Below, one piece after another: positions 26,502 through 35,340 of a stretch of DNA of 64,000 nucleotides (positions are counted from its first letter, which is position 1; every line of letters starts with the position of its first letter). The stretch is taken from contig CAWFJE010000004.1 in NCBI GenBank assembly GCA_963816155.1, positions 62,001 through 126,000 of the forward strand, given 5' to 3'. This DNA is from JAXGXJ01 sp963816155. GTDB lineage: Bacteria > Actinomycetota > Thermoleophilia > RBG-16-64-13. A program made the translations under genes and the position numbers. Below the pieces are notes generated by a model. That model had not been told where the DNA came from. It saw only the letters and a program-made list of their open reading frames with translations, and did not search any database.

Positions 26502-26806
26502 GGTCTTCCTTCCGCTCGTTTGGGGTGCCCTTGCAGAAACGTAGATCTAGGATGCTGATGATACCCAGAATCTCTGTCGCACTAACCCGCGTTCCTCCCT
26601 TCGTCGGCCAATGACCCCCGTGGCTCGTCACACGCCCGGATCCCCAGCCGGGCGTCCCGTCCGGCAGAGGTGACCAACAACGACGAGTCGCGGCTACATG
26701 CCATCGTCATCCTAATCCCGACAGCGGCATCTCGCCAACACCACAAAGGTGCAATTATGGTGAGGAAGGGACTGCCGGTGCGCCGGGGCTCACAGACCGG
26801 CGTCCA
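26502..26806. other. 305-bp intergenic region
   Basis: I find no gene here. The stretch holds the promoter region of the DUF6325-like gene at its left end (possible TAGGAT/ATCATC elements near 26550) and a hairpin at 26632-26655 that could end the methyltransferase transcript arriving from the right. Confidence 0.5.
26632..26655. terminator. 8-bp hairpin in intergenic region
   Basis: ACGCCCGG and CCGGGCGT pair perfectly around an 8-nt loop. It lies about 150 nt beyond the stop of the methyltransferase gene on the minus strand; without a T-tract, its terminator role is a guess. Confidence 0.4.
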
Positions 26807-28108
26807 CTACTCTCTCGTCTGTACCATCAGCTTGAACGAACCGCCCAAGTCGCGCTCGTCCAGGAGGTTGCGGAGCACGGTGGCCTGCCTGTCGGCTTCC
26901 AGCGCGTCGAACGGAGGTTCGACCTCACATTCGGTGGCTCCGCTCGTTGCGATCTCGGCGAGCGCCCGCAGTTCATCCTCGGCGCCTCCTGCGCGCAAGA
27001 AGTTGCGAGAGGCGGTAAAGAGGATGGTCTCGAAGCCCTCGCGCCGTCCATGCAGATCGAGGGCCGCGAAGTCCACGTCGGCGGTGAGGTCCTGTCTGCC
27101 CGCCCGAGCGAGAGGGTCGCCGACCACCTGATGCCTGAAGTATCCCCGGATGCTCCGCCGTCGCCGCGGGCGTCCCTCAGGGCCTCGCCCGGGCAGGGGA
27201 GACGGCCCGTCGGCCTCGACCGGATCGGGAAGCCCGAGGAACCAGTCGCCGTAGTCGATATTCACCAGGCTCCCCGAGGGCATGAGCGCCGCCGCCTGTT
27301 GCAGGAGCACATGGAGGCCGGGGGATAGCTCCAGGACACCGTCGGAGGTGAAGGCCTGCAGTCGTCGCGGGTCGGCGGTGCTGAAAAGGGAGTCCATCTC
27401 GCCCGCCGCTGCGTCGGACAGGTTGCTCCATACGAGCGCCAGGAGCGGGGCCGGTGCGGCGCCCGGGGTTGCACCCACCTCCGCGGCCACCCCCGTCTGC
27501 ACGTAGGCTTCGCGGGGGCCGGACCCGCCGACGTCGACCAGACGCACGGGGAATGTGTCGAGGAACTCGTTGGCCACCATCACCAGCGGCCGCGTGCCCG
27601 CGCAGGCCTCCTCGAGCTCGGAGCCCCATCCGACCTGCCAGCCCGCTGCCACAAACGGCTCCAAGGCTGCCGCCTGCTCTCCCCGCAGGCGGCAGCCTAC
27701 CTCCACGATGCGGTAGACGACGCGTCCGCGCCACTCCGGCCGTTCCCTTTCCCAGAAAGCCAGGATCCCGGCGGCCAGATGGCCCTCTCCGCCGCCCAGT
27801 TCCACGACGCTCGGAGCCGCGACCGACCCGGTCGCGTCCGCCGCGGTGGTCAGCGCGGCGTCAACCAACTCGGTCACCAGCTTGGCCACAGTCCGGTTGA
27901 AGAAGGGCGACAGGGCCGGCGCGGTGGAGAAGTCTCCCCGGCGTCGCAGCAGGCGATCGACGCGGCTGTAGTAGCCGAGGGTGGGGTGGGTGAGGGCGAT
28001 CTCCATGAAGCGCGCGAAGGTGACCCGGCCGCCTTCGGCGGCTATCACCTCAGCTACGGAGGCGGGAGGGAGGAGGGGGGGAGTGTGCGGATCCAGGGCG
28101 GTAGCCAT
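26807..28108 (-). CDS. SAM-dependent methyltransferase, MidA/NDUFAF7 (DUF185) family
   Basis: The family methylates arginine in mitochondrial NDUFS2 in eukaryotes; bacterial members are common and uncharacterised. Near residue 30 is RVTFARFMEIALTHPTLGYY, the family's opening signature (F-x-x-F-M-x-x-A-L-Y-x-P-x-x-G-Y-Y), then GDFSTAPALSPFF, the SAM-binding VVELGGGEGHLAAG, and NEFLDTFPVR. The ATG at 28108 is used because TATACT sits 6 nt upstream (leaderless); the frame continues 23 codons further left without a signal. A Pro/Arg-rich insert near residue 320 (GRGPEGRPRRRRS) is unusual. In bacteria the target might be complex I or another protein; that is inference. Confidence 0.85.
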   Translation of the reverse strand: MATALDPHTPPLLPPASVAEVIAAEGGRVTFARFMEIALTHPTLGYYSRVDRLLRRRGDFSTAPALSPFFNRTVAKLVTELVDAALTTAADATGSVAAPSVVELGGGEGHLAAGILAFWERERPEWRGRVVYRIVEVGCRLRGEQAAALEPFVAAGWQVGWGSELEEACAGTRPLVMVANEFLDTFPVRLVDVGGSGPREAYVQTGVAAEVGATPGAAPAPLLALVWSNLSDAAAGEMDSLFSTADPRRLQAFTSDGVLELSPGLHVLLQQAAALMPSGSLVNIDYGDWFLGLPDPVEADGPSPLPGRGPEGRPRRRRSIRGYFRHQVVGDPLARAGRQDLTADVDFAALDLHGRREGFETILFTASRNFLRAGGAEDELRALAEIATSGATECEVEPPFDALEADRQATVLRNLLDERDLGGSFKLMVQTRE

Positions 28109-28114
28109 GTCTGG

Positions 28115-28120
28115 AGTATA
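28115..28120 (-). promoter_or_regulatory. -10 element for leaderless methyltransferase gene
   Basis: Minus-strand TATACT, six nucleotides, then the ATG at 28108; no ribosome site lies between. Confidence 0.55.
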
Positions 28121-28321
28121 GCCCTGGCGGGGGCTTGGCAGCCGCGCGTCCCGTCCCGGCGAGGGTCGCGCGGTCACTCCCGCGCAGGCCGGGGCGCGGC
28201 GCGACGTGGTGGCAGCCGACGTCTTGCCGCCGGGAGGTCATGCTTTGCGCGCCGGCTGGGTATATGCGGGACACCGGACATCTCCGGGTCGAAGTCGACC
28301 GCTCCCCGGAAAGGAACAGCC

Positions 28322-28705
28322 ATGGCAGACAAGGACGAAACAACCGCGTGGACAGGCCACGACCTGTACGACGAGGATGGCGACAAGATCGGCACCGTGG
28401 AGGATGTCCGCTACGGCGACATCACCATGGGGCTCAAGTGGCTGGTGGTGAAGAGCGGGCTGCTGGGGACCAAACAGATCCTGGTGCCGGCGGCCGAGGT
28501 GCGCCACGAGGGCGAACGTCTGGTGGTGTCGTACGACAAGGACTTCGTCAAGCACGCCCCGCAGGCCACGCACGACGACTACGTGCTCGAGGAAGAGGAA
28601 CGGGCGGTCTGCGCCTACTACGGCTTCGACTATGCGCGGTCGGTGAGTCAAGGCGAGGACGGTTGCGTGGAGGGCGACGAAGAGAAAGCCGACGCCGCGG
28701 GGTGA
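28322..28705 (+). CDS. PRC-barrel domain protein
   Basis: The 127-aa cytoplasmic protein carries a PRC-barrel of about 75 residues: WTGHDLYDEDGDKIGTVEDV, then LKWLVVKSGLLGTKQILVPA and EGERLVVSYDKDFVKHAP. These match the stand-alone PRC-barrel proteins of Actinobacteria. The domain occurs in RimM and photosynthetic reaction centre H subunit, where it mediates protein contacts; here the partner is unknown. The C-terminal ~45 residues are acidic. AAAGGA lies about 6 nt before the ATG; the longer open frame upstream is antisense to the methyltransferase and is rejected. Confidence 0.85.
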   Translation: MADKDETTAWTGHDLYDEDGDKIGTVEDVRYGDITMGLKWLVVKSGLLGTKQILVPAAEVRHEGERLVVSYDKDFVKHAPQATHDDYVLEEEERAVCAYYGFDYARSVSQGEDGCVEGDEEKADAAG

Positions 28706-28949
28706 TCACCGGCCTCGTCACCGGCGTTCTTCCGTGCGAGGCCCAGGTGGCTGAGTGGGTTGAGTCGGCCATGGGGCTTCCGCGGGTGATGACCCACTAG
28801 ACGAGGAGGGAGGGCCCCACTTCTTGGCGACCTGCGAGGCTGCCCACCTTCGGTTTGGCCGGTCTCCGTAAACCGGCGGGCTGTTGTATTGTTGAATCAG
28901 CTCCATGACCGGAGCGCAGGCGCCTCGCCGTCATATTTGGAGGCCTCTC

Positions 28950-31016
28950 ATGAGGACAGATAGAGCGTCGTTCGGAGGAGTGGGCGGGTTCATCGGGTTG
29001 CTCACGGCGGTCGCCGGATTGCTTGCGGCCGCGGTCATCGCGCTGGGGTCGCCGGCGACTGCGGCTGCAGCGTCCACGCTCGAATCGCAGGGTGTCTTCT
29101 ACGGGCCTCTGCCGTGGACCTGGGAAGCGGAGATGCTTCCCGTCGAACCCAACGCATACGAGCCGGAGGTCTCGGCCGACGAGGAGTTCGTGGCCTGGAG
29201 CATGTGGGACACGGTTCTGCTTTTCGACCTGCAGTCGAGGGAGACGTCGACGATCTACTCGGGTGGAGCCAGGGTCTACAGTCCGCCCAAAGTCAGCTCC
29301 CCTACCGTGGTCTGGAAGACCGGAGGGCGCTTCGACCCAGGCCGCGTGTGGGTCTACGACCTCTATGGCGGTGAGACCACCGCGCTTCCCCACTCGGCCC
29401 ACTCTTTCGATGTCTATCACGGGTATGTGGTGTGGGCGGGCGAAGACGGCGTGTATCTCTTCGAGAACTACACCGGTGACATCACGCCCATCAGCGATGA
29501 CGAGATGGTCGAACAGGTGCGCATATTCGGTCGTCATGTGGTGTGGGAGGCCCGTACTGACGGGGGAGACCCGCAGGACGCAGATTGGGACAGCCGCGAG
29601 ATCTTCCTCTACGACCTGGACAGCAAGGAGACCCGGCGCCTCACCGACAATGCCGTGTTCGACGGCAACCCGGACCTGAGCGACGCCTACGTGGTCTGGG
29701 AGGGCGGGCCCGAGGCGGATGAGTCGAGCCACGAGATCTTCTGCTACGGGATCTACTCGCGGCAGACCACGCAACTCACCGTCGACGACGCCAGCGACGC
29801 CCTACCCCGGATCTACCGCGAGACGGTGGTGTGGACCAAGGACCCGGACCTCTTGACGGACGGCGTGGGCATCTTCGTCCATGACCTGAGGGCGCAGCGG
29901 ACCACGCAGATCACGGCCGGTGGGGGCTCTCGGCCCACGCCGGTCATCTCGGAAGGGCTGATCGCCTGGGGCGCCAACGCCGCGGTCGATCCCGCGGTGG
30001 GTAACGACGTCTTCGTGTACGACCTCAGCAGCGAGAGCACCGCCCAGATCGCGCGCTGGTCGGCGGACGAGCCCATGCCGGCCATCAGCGGCGACCGGGT
30101 GTTCTGGATGGAGTGGGTGGACGATGGCTACGGCCTCCTCATGGCCGAGCACACCTGGAACATGCCCGACGTGGTGGAGTTCGAGACGCCCTACTGGTGG
30201 GCCATCCAAGCGCTGGCCGGCAGGGACATCATGCACGGGTATCCCGATGGCACCTTCCATCCCGACCGCCCCGTGACCCGGCAGCAGTTCGCCAAGATGC
30301 TCGCCAAGGCCACGAACCTTCCGGTGAGCATGGCCGACGTCTGTCCCTTCCCGGACGTATCCAAGGGTCTCGACTGGTCCGATGCCCTCTACCCCGATCG
30401 TTACATCGGCGCCGCCGCCAAGGCCGGGCTCATCTTCGGCTATGCCGACGGCAGATTCCGGCCCACCAGTGGCGTCAGCCGGGCACAGGCGGTCAGCATG
30501 GTGGTGCGCGCGGCCCAGAAGCTGTACCCCGGTCTTCTGCAGACGCCGCTCAGCGGGTACCGGAGCGATTGGGGGGATTTCGACCCCACTCACGCGGCCA
30601 ATGCGCGCAGGGCCGAATACAACGGACTGTTGTGGCTGGAGTTCCTGGAGGATCTCGATCCCTTCGCGCCCATGACCCGGGGGGAAGTGGCCAACGTGCT
30701 CTACGAGTACGTTGAACTGGCCCGGAGAGGCCCCGTCCCCTCGCCCGGTCCCGCCGGTCCCACTGCGGCTCAGATCGGCGCGGCCATCCTGGGTGACCAG
30801 CCGCAGATCCCGCCCGAACTCTTCATCCTGCAGGACTACCGCGTGTCCGGGGATTGGGCGGCGGCCCTTATCCTGTGGAAGCACTACGAGGGCGCGAAGG
30901 TGGTCCTGCGGCGCATAGACGGCGCCTGGACCGTGTTCCTATTGGGAACGGGCGCCACTCCAGAGGACTACGCGGGCAAGGGCCTCCCCGGGGAGCTTAT
31001 CCAGTTCCTCTGGTAG
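28950..31016 (+). CDS. Surface beta-propeller protein with C-terminal SLH domains
   Basis: This exported protein has a signal peptide (hydrophobic segment ending ATAAAAS), then about 350 residues of TolB/WD-like beta-propeller blades with the recurring pattern VVWE...IFLYDL...TRRLT (four to six copies). From about residue 390 it carries two clear SLH repeats (HGYPDGTFHPDRPVTRQQFA and FGYADGRFRPTSGVSRAQAV) and a third degenerate one, followed by an 80-residue tail. SLH domains bind secondary cell-wall polymers, so it is likely wall-anchored with a ligand-binding propeller. I chose the ATG at 28950 because TTGGAGG is 7 nt upstream, not the one at 28905. Confidence 0.87.
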   Translation: MRTDRASFGGVGGFIGLLTAVAGLLAAAVIALGSPATAAAASTLESQGVFYGPLPWTWEAEMLPVEPNAYEPEVSADEEFVAWSMWDTVLLFDLQSRETSTIYSGGARVYSPPKVSSPTVVWKTGGRFDPGRVWVYDLYGGETTALPHSAHSFDVYHGYVVWAGEDGVYLFENYTGDITPISDDEMVEQVRIFGRHVVWEARTDGGDPQDADWDSREIFLYDLDSKETRRLTDNAVFDGNPDLSDAYVVWEGGPEADESSHEIFCYGIYSRQTTQLTVDDASDALPRIYRETVVWTKDPDLLTDGVGIFVHDLRAQRTTQITAGGGSRPTPVISEGLIAWGANAAVDPAVGNDVFVYDLSSESTAQIARWSADEPMPAISGDRVFWMEWVDDGYGLLMAEHTWNMPDVVEFETPYWWAIQALAGRDIMHGYPDGTFHPDRPVTRQQFAKMLAKATNLPVSMADVCPFPDVSKGLDWSDALYPDRYIGAAAKAGLIFGYADGRFRPTSGVSRAQAVSMVVRAAQKLYPGLLQTPLSGYRSDWGDFDPTHAANARRAEYNGLLWLEFLEDLDPFAPMTRGEVANVLYEYVELARRGPVPSPGPAGPTAAQIGAAILGDQPQIPPELFILQDYRVSGDWAAALILWKHYEGAKVVLRRIDGAWTVFLLGTGATPEDYAGKGLPGELIQFLW

Positions 31017-31172
31017 GAACGATCCAACCTTTCGGCGCCGGCAAATTGCGGGGCTGCGGACGGCAGTCCGGGGCCCCGTCTCACATGCAGGGGCCGCCGC
31101 AAGGCGCGGCAGCCACGGGCGGGCCCGGCGCCGGCGCCATCTTGCGCCGTCGGCCCGGTCTCCGCAGCCGGC

Positions 31173-32027
31173 TTAGTCGAAGTCCGGCGACGGACAGGAG
31201 AAGATGCAGGCTCCGCACTGCGGCACGAAGGTGAACTGCTGCAGGGCGGCATCGAAGGGGTGCACGTCGGTGGAGCGCATCGCGGCTCGCAGGTCGTCTT
31301 CGCTGGGGTCGGCCGGCATGGGGACCTCTGTGCGGCGGTAGCCCCCCTCGGGGAAGGGCCATTTGCATCTCACCTGGTGGAGGCGGGCGTAGGTGGACGT
31401 CGCTCCGTCGATCTCCAGAGACACCCTACCGCTCATGGCCTTCGTGGGGCAGGCTTTGATGCAGGCGTGCCCGCAGACCTCGGGGCGGCAGAGCGCAGGC
31501 TCCGTGTGCATGGGCGACGGTTCGAGCGCTGCGTCGGTGACGATCGACACCAATCTCTGCCGCGGCCCGAACTCGGGGGTGAGCAGGAGTCCGCTGTAGC
31601 CGAACTGACCGAGCCCCGCCGCCACGGCCGCGTGCCGGTGGGAGAAGTCGGCCCTGGTGCCGAACTTGTAGTTGATGCCGGTGGGCGGGAAAGGCAGGGC
31701 CTTGAAGCCCCGCTTCTCCAGCAGCCGCGCCACCCGCGTGGCCGCCGAGGACAGATCCCAGTTCATCACCGGGTAGCCGTACCACATGTAGGGGCTGAGG
31801 GTCTTGCCCTCCTCCTCGTAGTGGCCGGCGACATCGATGGCGGCGTCCAATATCTTCTTGGCCAGTACGACGACCGACCTGGCCGAGGGCATGTAGTCCG
31901 TGGGGCGGGCGCCCTCGGGCCCCTCCGCAAGCCGCCCCGCTGGGGCCACGCCCACCAGATCGATATCGGAATCCAGCGCCAGGTCGCGCAGGCTTCGTGT
32001 CAAGTCGGAGTCACAAGGCTCGATCAT
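31173..32027 (-). CDS. QueG-like Fe-S oxidoreductase
   Basis: This resembles epoxyqueuosine reductase QueG and other proteins of its class, with two 4Fe-4S cluster motifs: a first set in CRPEVCGHACIKACP and a second in CGACIFSCP. The cobalamin/substrate half before it has the family features (GINYKFGTRADFSHRHAAVA). At 284 aa it lacks the HEAT repeats of true QueG (about 350-380 aa), so it is probably a paralogue acting on another substrate, although it could serve the queuosine pathway whose early genes are in this window. GAGGTGAACA precedes the ATG. It lies 17 bp after the MFS gene, in one operon with it. Confidence 0.75.
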   Translation of the reverse strand: MIEPCDSDLTRSLRDLALDSDIDLVGVAPAGRLAEGPEGARPTDYMPSARSVVVLAKKILDAAIDVAGHYEEEGKTLSPYMWYGYPVMNWDLSSAATRVARLLEKRGFKALPFPPTGINYKFGTRADFSHRHAAVAAGLGQFGYSGLLLTPEFGPRQRLVSIVTDAALEPSPMHTEPALCRPEVCGHACIKACPTKAMSGRVSLEIDGATSTYARLHQVRCKWPFPEGGYRRTEVPMPADPSEDDLRAAMRSTDVHPFDAALQQFTFVPQCGACIFSCPSPDFD

Positions 32028-32044
32028 TGTTCACCTCGCCGGGT

Positions 32045-33274
32045 TCAATCGTGTGACACATCCCTAGGTCGTGGGCGCCGCCCGTCGATGAACCAGGCGG
32101 CCACCGCGCTCACCAAGAATACCGCTGCCGCGAGCAGGTACGGTGTGCCGTAGGACGAGGAGGCGTCGGCCAACAGGCCGCCCAGATAGGGGCCCACCGC
32201 CTGTCCGACCCCGAAGAAGATGGTGACCAGGCCGATGGACGCCGCCGCCACCCTGGGGCCGAAGTGGTCTCCGCATGCCGCGCCCACCAAGCCGGGCATG
32301 CTGAAGCCGCCCGATCCGAACATGACCGCCGCCACGAACAGGGCCACGGTCCCGGGACGAAGACCGAACAGCAGGGCGGCCACCGCCTCGAGCAGTAGCG
32401 TGATGGCCACGGCGCGTCCCCGGCCCAAGCGGTCCGACACCAGACCGAAGACCAGGACGAACACGATGGCAGCGAGGCCGGCGGCCAAGAACATATAGCC
32501 GGCCACCGCGTCGCTGTAGCCAAGGTCGCCGATGAGTCTTCGCTGGAAGAACGTGAGGAAGGTTATGAAGGCGAAGCCGTAGAGTAGATAGACGATGCCC
32601 AGGTGCCATGCGTAAGCGGAGCGCACGATCCCGGCGAACTCGCGAAGGATCCGCGTGTCGGTGCGCGGGGAAACGGCGTCTGGTCGGGGCGGCCGGTCTC
32701 GAAGCATGATCGCGGTCAGCACGGCCGTGAAGGCGGCCACCGCCGCGAAGAAGTACCATACCGTGCGCCAGCCATCGTCCCCACCAGATTCGAGGATGTA
32801 GGGGACCATGACTCCGACCACCACCAGACCCAGGGCGGCTCCCGAGGAGACGACTGCCGACGCCAATCCCAGTTGGCGCTTCTGGAACCAGGCCGCCATG
32901 AGCGCCAGGGCCGGGGTGAGCACCAACCCGTTGCCTATCCCGGTGAGCACTCGGGCGGCGGAGGCCGTCACCAAATCCGGCGAGAGACCGGTGAGGAGCA
33001 TGCCTACCGCCGTGATGACGATCCCAATGCTCATGACGATGCGGGAGCCGAACTTCGAGGCCAACAGGCCGCCCACGAGGGCCATGGCCATGTAAGCCAC
33101 CAGATTCCAGGAAGCGAGCGAACCGGCGGCGGCGCCGCTCAGGCCGAGTGCCTCCTGCATGGAGGGAAGTACGGCGCTGTAGCCAAAACGCCCGAAGCCC
33201 AGGGATCCGAAGACGCCCAAGAACGCCGTTCCCAGGATGGTCCAGCGGTAGCCGGCTTTGGATGTGGGCAGCAT
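32045..33274 (-). CDS. MFS transporter, YbfB/CynX-like
   Basis: This is a 12-helix carrier of 409 aa. It begins with GSLGFGRFGYSAVLPSMQEALGLS, an N-terminal pattern of the YbfB/MFS_4 group, then ASKFGSRIVMSIGI (motif A) and RVLTGIGNGL. The second half has FGLVSDRLGRGRAVAI, a second motif A. AGAGG is 5 nt before the ATG. It is the first gene of a pair with the QueG-like Fe-S protein, suggesting the carrier brings in or exports the Fe-S protein's substrate or product. That link is inferred from the 17-bp spacing. Confidence 0.85.
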   Translation of the reverse strand: MLPTSKAGYRWTILGTAFLGVFGSLGFGRFGYSAVLPSMQEALGLSGAAAGSLASWNLVAYMAMALVGGLLASKFGSRIVMSIGIVITAVGMLLTGLSPDLVTASAARVLTGIGNGLVLTPALALMAAWFQKRQLGLASAVVSSGAALGLVVVGVMVPYILESGGDDGWRTVWYFFAAVAAFTAVLTAIMLRDRPPRPDAVSPRTDTRILREFAGIVRSAYAWHLGIVYLLYGFAFITFLTFFQRRLIGDLGYSDAVAGYMFLAAGLAAIVFVLVFGLVSDRLGRGRAVAITLLLEAVAALLFGLRPGTVALFVAAVMFGSGGFSMPGLVGAACGDHFGPRVAAASIGLVTIFFGVGQAVGPYLGGLLADASSSYGTPYLLAAAVFLVSAVAAWFIDGRRPRPRDVSHD

Positions 33275-33401
33275 GCCGCCTCTCCGGTTGTTGTCAGCAG
33301 GTGGTCGGCTATTGCGATGCAGTCGAACCTTTATAGCAGCCCTGCTCCGCCCGGTCCTGCTCTTCGCGGCCGAGCGTCGTCATGTTGAGCGGCTTTGAGG
33401 G

Positions 33402-33407
33402 TAGAAT
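33402..33407 (+). promoter_or_regulatory. Putative -10 element of Usp gene
   Basis: TAGAAT lies 33 nt before the ATG at 33441; the -35 is poor. Confidence 0.35.
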
Positions 33408-33440
33408 CTGGCCGAGGCGCACACACGAGGGAGGTGACCG

Positions 33441-33863
33441 ATGGACGACTGGGATGTCAAGACCATAGTGCTCGGCTACGACGGTTCCGAGGGTGCCGAG
33501 CGGGCGGCGGCTCTGGCATCAGCATTGGCGCGCCAGAACGAGGCGCGGATCATCGTCGTCACCACCTTCCATTTTTCGTATTCCCTCGATGCCATGGGGG
33601 AGAAGGCCGAGCACGCGGCCAAGGAAGCCGAGGCCGTGGCCGACGCGTTGGTGTCCAGACTGCGTGCGGAAGGCGTGGAGGCAGAGTCAGAGGTTCTCGA
33701 CGGGCAGGCCGGCGAGGTCCTTCTGCGCGCGGCCGAGACCCATGGTGCCGATCTTGTCGTCGTGGGCCGGCGGGGCCACGGGGCTGTGGCCTCGCTGCTC
33801 TTGGGGTCCACGTCCGAGTTCGTGGTCCGTCGGGCCAAGATACCCGTGCTGGTGGCGCACTAG
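33441..33863 (+). CDS. Universal stress protein (UspA family)
   Basis: A 140-aa Usp with VLGYDGSEGAERAA at the start and the nucleotide signature GRRGHGAVASLLLGST near the end, of the ATP-binding kind. GGGAGGTG gives a strong start. It is monocistronic and sits between an MFS/Fe-S gene pair and the TRAP operon. It is similar to the copy at 6488 and probably a paralogue. Confidence 0.92.
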   Translation: MDDWDVKTIVLGYDGSEGAERAAALASALARQNEARIIVVTTFHFSYSLDAMGEKAEHAAKEAEAVADALVSRLRAEGVEAESEVLDGQAGEVLLRAAETHGADLVVVGRRGHGAVASLLLGSTSEFVVRRAKIPVLVAH

Positions 33864-33961
33864 TCCAGAGCCGGCCCCGCGGGTCTAGCTACTCATGCGA
33901 GCACGGTGTCCGCGCCCCCCGCGCCGGGCGGCCCGTGATGTCGCCCTCCACACAATCTTGT

Positions 33962-33990
33962 TTGACTTGAGAGCCCTCCGCGCTCAGAAT
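33962..33990 (+). promoter_or_regulatory. Promoter of TRAP operon
   Basis: TTGACT (33962-33967), 17 bp, then CAGAAT (33985-33990), a near-consensus sigma-70-type promoter and the best one in the window. It is followed by an 8-bp hairpin (34001-34020) within the leader of dctP. Confidence 0.6.
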
Positions 33991-34000
33991 GGGTAACCGT

Positions 34001-34020
34001 AGCCCGCGTAGCCGCGGGCT
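34001..34020 (+). promoter_or_regulatory. Leader hairpin before dctP
   Basis: AGCCCGCG and CGCGGGCT pair around a TAGC loop, between the promoter and the ribosome site of dctP. It may stabilise the mRNA 5' end. Confidence 0.4.
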
Positions 34021-34056
34021 CGCGAGAACGAAGAACGACGATGTGGAGGGGATGGC

Positions 34057-35211
34057 ATGAAACACAAGAGATTGGGTCTACTGCTTCTTCTATCGGCCTG
34101 CCTGGCGTTGGTGCTGGCACTTGCCGCGTGCGGTTCGCCCGAGACCGAGACCACCGAGACCACGGCCGCGCCCACCGAGACCACCTCGGCACCGGATACC
34201 ACGGCTCCGCCCGCGAGCGAGTCGACCGACACGACGGCGGCTGCGGGCGTACCGGACTTGGGCGACTTCGAGTTCTCGCTCTCCGTACACGACCCGGCAG
34301 TGTCCAACAACACGCAGTTCTGGCAGAGCTGGGCGGACCAGATCTTCGAAGCCACCGACGGCCACGTGAAGATCGTCATCTATCCCAGCAGCCAGCTGGC
34401 CGCAGCCCCCGACGTGGGTGAGATGGTCGAGACCGGCGGCGTGGACATCGGCTGGCTGTTCACCCCCTTCTACCCCGGACAGTTCCCGCTGACCGAAGTG
34501 GCGAGCATCCCCGGCGTGGGCTTCGACGACGGCTCTCTGGCCACGAACACGCTCTGGGACCTCTACGAGAAGTACCCCGAGTTGCAGGCTGAGTGGGGCC
34601 GCTACAAGCTCCTTAACATGTACGGCATCCCGGCCTCCATCTTCGGCACCGTGGGCAAGCCCATCGCCGCGCCTGAGGACGTCAAAGGCATGGTGCTCCG
34701 TTGCCCCGCCGGCCTTGTGACCGATTTCGTCACCAGCCTCGGCGGTAGCCCGGTCATGATGGCTCCCCCGGACATGTACGAAGCTCTGGAGAAGAGCAAC
34801 ATCGCCGGCTACGTCTTCGAGCCCGCCGGCATCCAGAACTTCAAGCTGCAGGAAGTCACCGACTACTACACCGACATGCCCATCTACATCGGCGTGTTCG
34901 GTCTGGTCATGAACCTGGACAAGTGGGCCTCGCTGCCTCCGGAATACCAGGCCATCATGGAGAGCTTCTCCTATAGGGAAGGCTCGTTGGCCGCCTCCGC
35001 CGACATGCAGGAAGCGGCCGACGGCGGCCACCAGGCCTTCATCGACGCCGGTGCTGAGTGGGTCACGCCCGACGCCGCTGCGCTGGAGGGTTTCGGCGCC
35101 GTAGCCGACGAAGTCGCCGCCACGTGGCCCGGCAAGGTCACCATCGAGGGCTTCGACGCGAACGCCTACATGGCGGACGCGCTCGCGATCCTCGAGAGCT
35201 ACAAGAAGTAA
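34057..35211 (+). CDS. dctP: TRAP transporter solute-binding lipoprotein (DctP family)
   Basis: DctP binds a carboxylate ligand outside the cell and delivers it to the DctQM membrane unit, driven by a sodium gradient. The N-terminus has a lipobox (LAACG) and a Thr/Pro-rich linker, appropriate for a monoderm host where TRAP binding proteins must be tethered. From residue 65 the DctP fold follows: VSNNTQFWQSWADQIFEATDGHVKIVIYPSSQL, then MVLRCPAGLVTDFVTSLGGSPV, where the family's ligand-binding arginine lies. The 384-aa length fits once the linker is counted. GGAGGGG precedes the ATG. It is the first gene of a three-gene TRAP operon, but a 22-bp stem-loop separates it from dctM. Confidence 0.92.
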   Translation: MKHKRLGLLLLLSACLALVLALAACGSPETETTETTAAPTETTSAPDTTAPPASESTDTTAAAGVPDLGDFEFSLSVHDPAVSNNTQFWQSWADQIFEATDGHVKIVIYPSSQLAAAPDVGEMVETGGVDIGWLFTPFYPGQFPLTEVASIPGVGFDDGSLATNTLWDLYEKYPELQAEWGRYKLLNMYGIPASIFGTVGKPIAAPEDVKGMVLRCPAGLVTDFVTSLGGSPVMMAPPDMYEALEKSNIAGYVFEPAGIQNFKLQEVTDYYTDMPIYIGVFGLVMNLDKWASLPPEYQAIMESFSYREGSLAASADMQEAADGGHQAFIDAGAEWVTPDAAALEGFGAVADEVAATWPGKVTIEGFDANAYMADALAILESYKK

Positions 35212-35225
35212 TCCGAGACGGGTCC

Positions 35226-35272
35226 GCGGGTGGAGCCGGGACGGGCCGCACGGCCCGTCCGGCTCCACCCGC
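35226..35272 (+). promoter_or_regulatory. Long stem-loop between dctP and dctM
   Basis: About 22 base pairs with one bulged G form around a 2-nt loop. Because the genes on both sides are co-directional, it probably works as a partial terminator or RNA stabiliser that keeps dctP expression above dctM and dctQ. Confidence 0.6.
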
Positions 35273-35340
35273 ACTATGCTCCGACCGGTATGACCGTCTG
35301 TAGTCCGCTCACGGGCTGATCGAGGAGGAAACGGTACCCA

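Noticed and set aside
28737..28800. A tRNA-like stretch (AGGTGGCTGAGTGGGTTGAG resembles a class II tRNA D-arm)
   Set aside because: There is no matching acceptor stem, no anticodon arm and no GTTCGAATC-type T-loop downstream, so it is chance similarity.
31017..31172. Possible small gene between the SLH protein and the QueG-like gene
   Set aside because: Only GC-rich palindromic sequence (GGCGCCGGCGCC) without a start site or coding pattern; more likely transcription end structures.
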